Source of the DNA: Ilyonectria destructans
Lineage: Eukaryota; Ascomycota; Sordariomycetes; Hypocreales; Nectriaceae
Assembly (NCBI GenBank): GCA_020740775.1
Contig: JAHEWK010000007.1
Coordinates: forward strand, 1,364,001 to 1,428,000
DNA: 64,000 bases
Direction: 5' to 3'
In this document: in pieces, positions 63,201-64,000 of the stretch
Layout: each line of letters begins with the position of its first letter
Numbering within the stretch: the stretch's first letter is position 1
Made by a program: the position numbers and the translations under genes
Notes under the pieces: model-generated
Seen by the model: only the letters and a program-made list of their open reading frames with translations
What the model was told of the DNA's origin: nothing
The model's database searches: none

Positions 63201-64000
63201 GTACGCATCTGGCGCAGCACAGACGGCGTCTGTGTGCAGGAGCTTAAGGGCCATGAAGCCGGGGTAGCTTCGGTGGCCTTTTCGCCTGATGGCACACTCT
63301 TAGCTACGGCTTCAGACGATGAGACGGTCCGCGTCTGGCTCCGCAAGGATGGCACCTGCATACAAGAGCTGAAGGGCTGCAGTCCAATGACCTCAGTGGA
63401 CTTTTCGCCTGACGGCACATTCTTGGTCTCGGCTTCGGAAGATTGCACAGTCCGGATCTGGAGCTGCGATGACAGCGCCCGTGTGCAGAAGCCTAAGGGC
63501 CATACAGACTGGGTAGCTTCAGTGACCTTTTCGCCTGATGGTACGCTCATAGCGTCAGGTTCAAGCGATAAGACGGTCCGGATCTGGCGCAGTGACGATG
63601 GTGTCTGTATGCAGGAGCTTAAGGGCCATAGAGACCGGGTGTTTCAAGTGGTATTTTCGCCTAATGGCACACTTATAGCCTCATCTGGCAATGGGACGAT
63701 CCGAATTTGGCGCAGCAATGACGGTGCCTGTATGCAGGAGCTCATCGGCCATATTAGCCGGATATCATCATTAGCATTTGCGCCTGATAGCATGTCTATA
63801 GCATCGGCTGGGGATGATAAGACAGTCCGGATCTGGCGCACTGATGATGGTGCCATGCAAAATCTTGAGGGTCACAAGTCCGAGGTAACTTCAGTGGTCT
63901 TTTCACCTGATGGCAGACTGATAGCCTCAACTTCAGATGATAGGAGGGTCCGACTCTGGCTCAGCGAGGGTGGCGCCTGTGTGCAAGAGCTGGAGGTGCA
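60222..64000 (+). CDS. STAND NLR: HeLo/SesA-like N-terminus, NACHT, WD40 repeats; 3' end beyond window
   Basis: Fungal NOD-like receptor, probably controlling cell death in non-self recognition. Exons are 60222-60640, 60694-62341 and 62391 to beyond 64000. The N-terminus (AIGVAANVIAVVDLSVKVAS, then VKNAAANIERLREEVTNL) is a helical domain of the kind found before NACHT in fungal STAND proteins. The NACHT core has Walker A NGMAGTGKSTIS (about residues 215-226), Walker B FVIDALDECDE, and sensor LRFLITSRPELPI. SPVRLLHLSFREFLVD marks the winged-helix region. The third exon carries at least eleven WD40 units of 42 residues. The unit joins are very regular, with VRIWRSDDG and ELKGH recurring. Upstream in-frame sequence from 60021 looks like leader. 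Confidence 0.93.
62614..64000 (+). repeat. High-identity WD40 repeat array (126-bp period)
   Basis: At least eleven consecutive 126-bp units, each giving one WD40 blade (GH..V.SV.FSPDGTL-ASAS-D-TVRIW). Nucleotide identity between units is visibly high (for example GACAGTCCGGATCTGGCGC recurs). Variation is concentrated around the position following GH, where ESVKS, ATTTS, NAVNS, DWVRS, NWTYS and AGVAS differ. Unit 7 is shortened (CSPMTSV) and unit 10 has ISRISSL. Confidence 0.85.

Noticed and set aside
1..64000. tRNA, rRNA or CRISPR features
   Set aside because: No tRNA-like T-loop with matching stems, no rRNA sequence and no regularly spaced direct repeats with unique spacers were recognised by eye; a covariance search would be needed to be certain about tRNAs.

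Overview
The window is nuclear DNA of a filamentous ascomycete, most likely an Aspergillus/Penicillium-type Eurotiomycete. The reasons are short spliceosomal introns (about 40-115 nt, many with CTAAC-like branch sites), Zn2Cys6 regulators with the fungal-specific regulatory domain, PDR-type ABC and MFS exporters, a HET-domain protein, a STAND/NACHT-WD40 gene, and tyrosine/phenylalanine catabolic genes (maiA, fahA). No rRNA, tRNA or CRISPR was found. Gene models were spliced by hand from reading frame plus GT/GC-AG sites, so exon edges are predictions.

Layout. 1-4245: a Zn2Cys6 regulator (cut by the left edge) divergent from an MFS exporter. 5122-6942: a DUF3425-type bZIP regulator divergent from an NmrA-like gene. 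7299-28328: the NmrA gene is broken inside an intron by about 20.9 kb of foreign DNA flanked by a perfect 22-bp direct repeat. 28328-28953 is the 3' half of the same NmrA gene. 29120-34094: an 11-exon PDR ABC transporter. 34965-43301: housekeeping and accessory metabolism (alpha/beta hydrolase, MBL-fold hydrolase, small membrane protein, double-hotdog thioesterase with a possible PTS1, maiA and fahA tail to tail). 44614-51068: PD-(D/E)XK-like protein, HET-domain protein, membrane protein. 52344-57911: Zn2Cys6 regulator, GFA-fold enzyme, cysteine-synthase-like PLP enzyme and O-methyltransferase, possibly a small metabolite cluster. 60222-64000: a STAND NLR with at least eleven near-identical WD40 repeats, running off the right edge.

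The most striking object is the insertion. It carries a divergent pair of mobility-type genes, a GIY-YIG nuclease-like protein (19805-22057, minus) and a DDE transposase of the Tnp2/Plavaka/KDZ kind (22359-25445, plus). It also carries two genes sharing an undescribed domain of about 110 residues (7968-8610 and 13173-14270), a C2H2 protein, two or three acidic disordered proteins, and several arrays of degenerate tandem repeats. A 212-bp inverted-repeat element inside it (12139-12350) has the same terminal sequence, TTTTAAAAAGAGG, as the right end of the whole insertion. I read it as one large, cargo-carrying DNA transposon or a nest of related elements. It lacks any Starship-like captain that I could recognise.

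Consequences: the divergent bZIP gene has lost its intact NmrA-like neighbour, and the two NmrA halves give a protein of ordinary family architecture only if the element is removed. Even then the joint is not clean, because the reading frame across the restored intron needs an unusual donor or a one-base correction.
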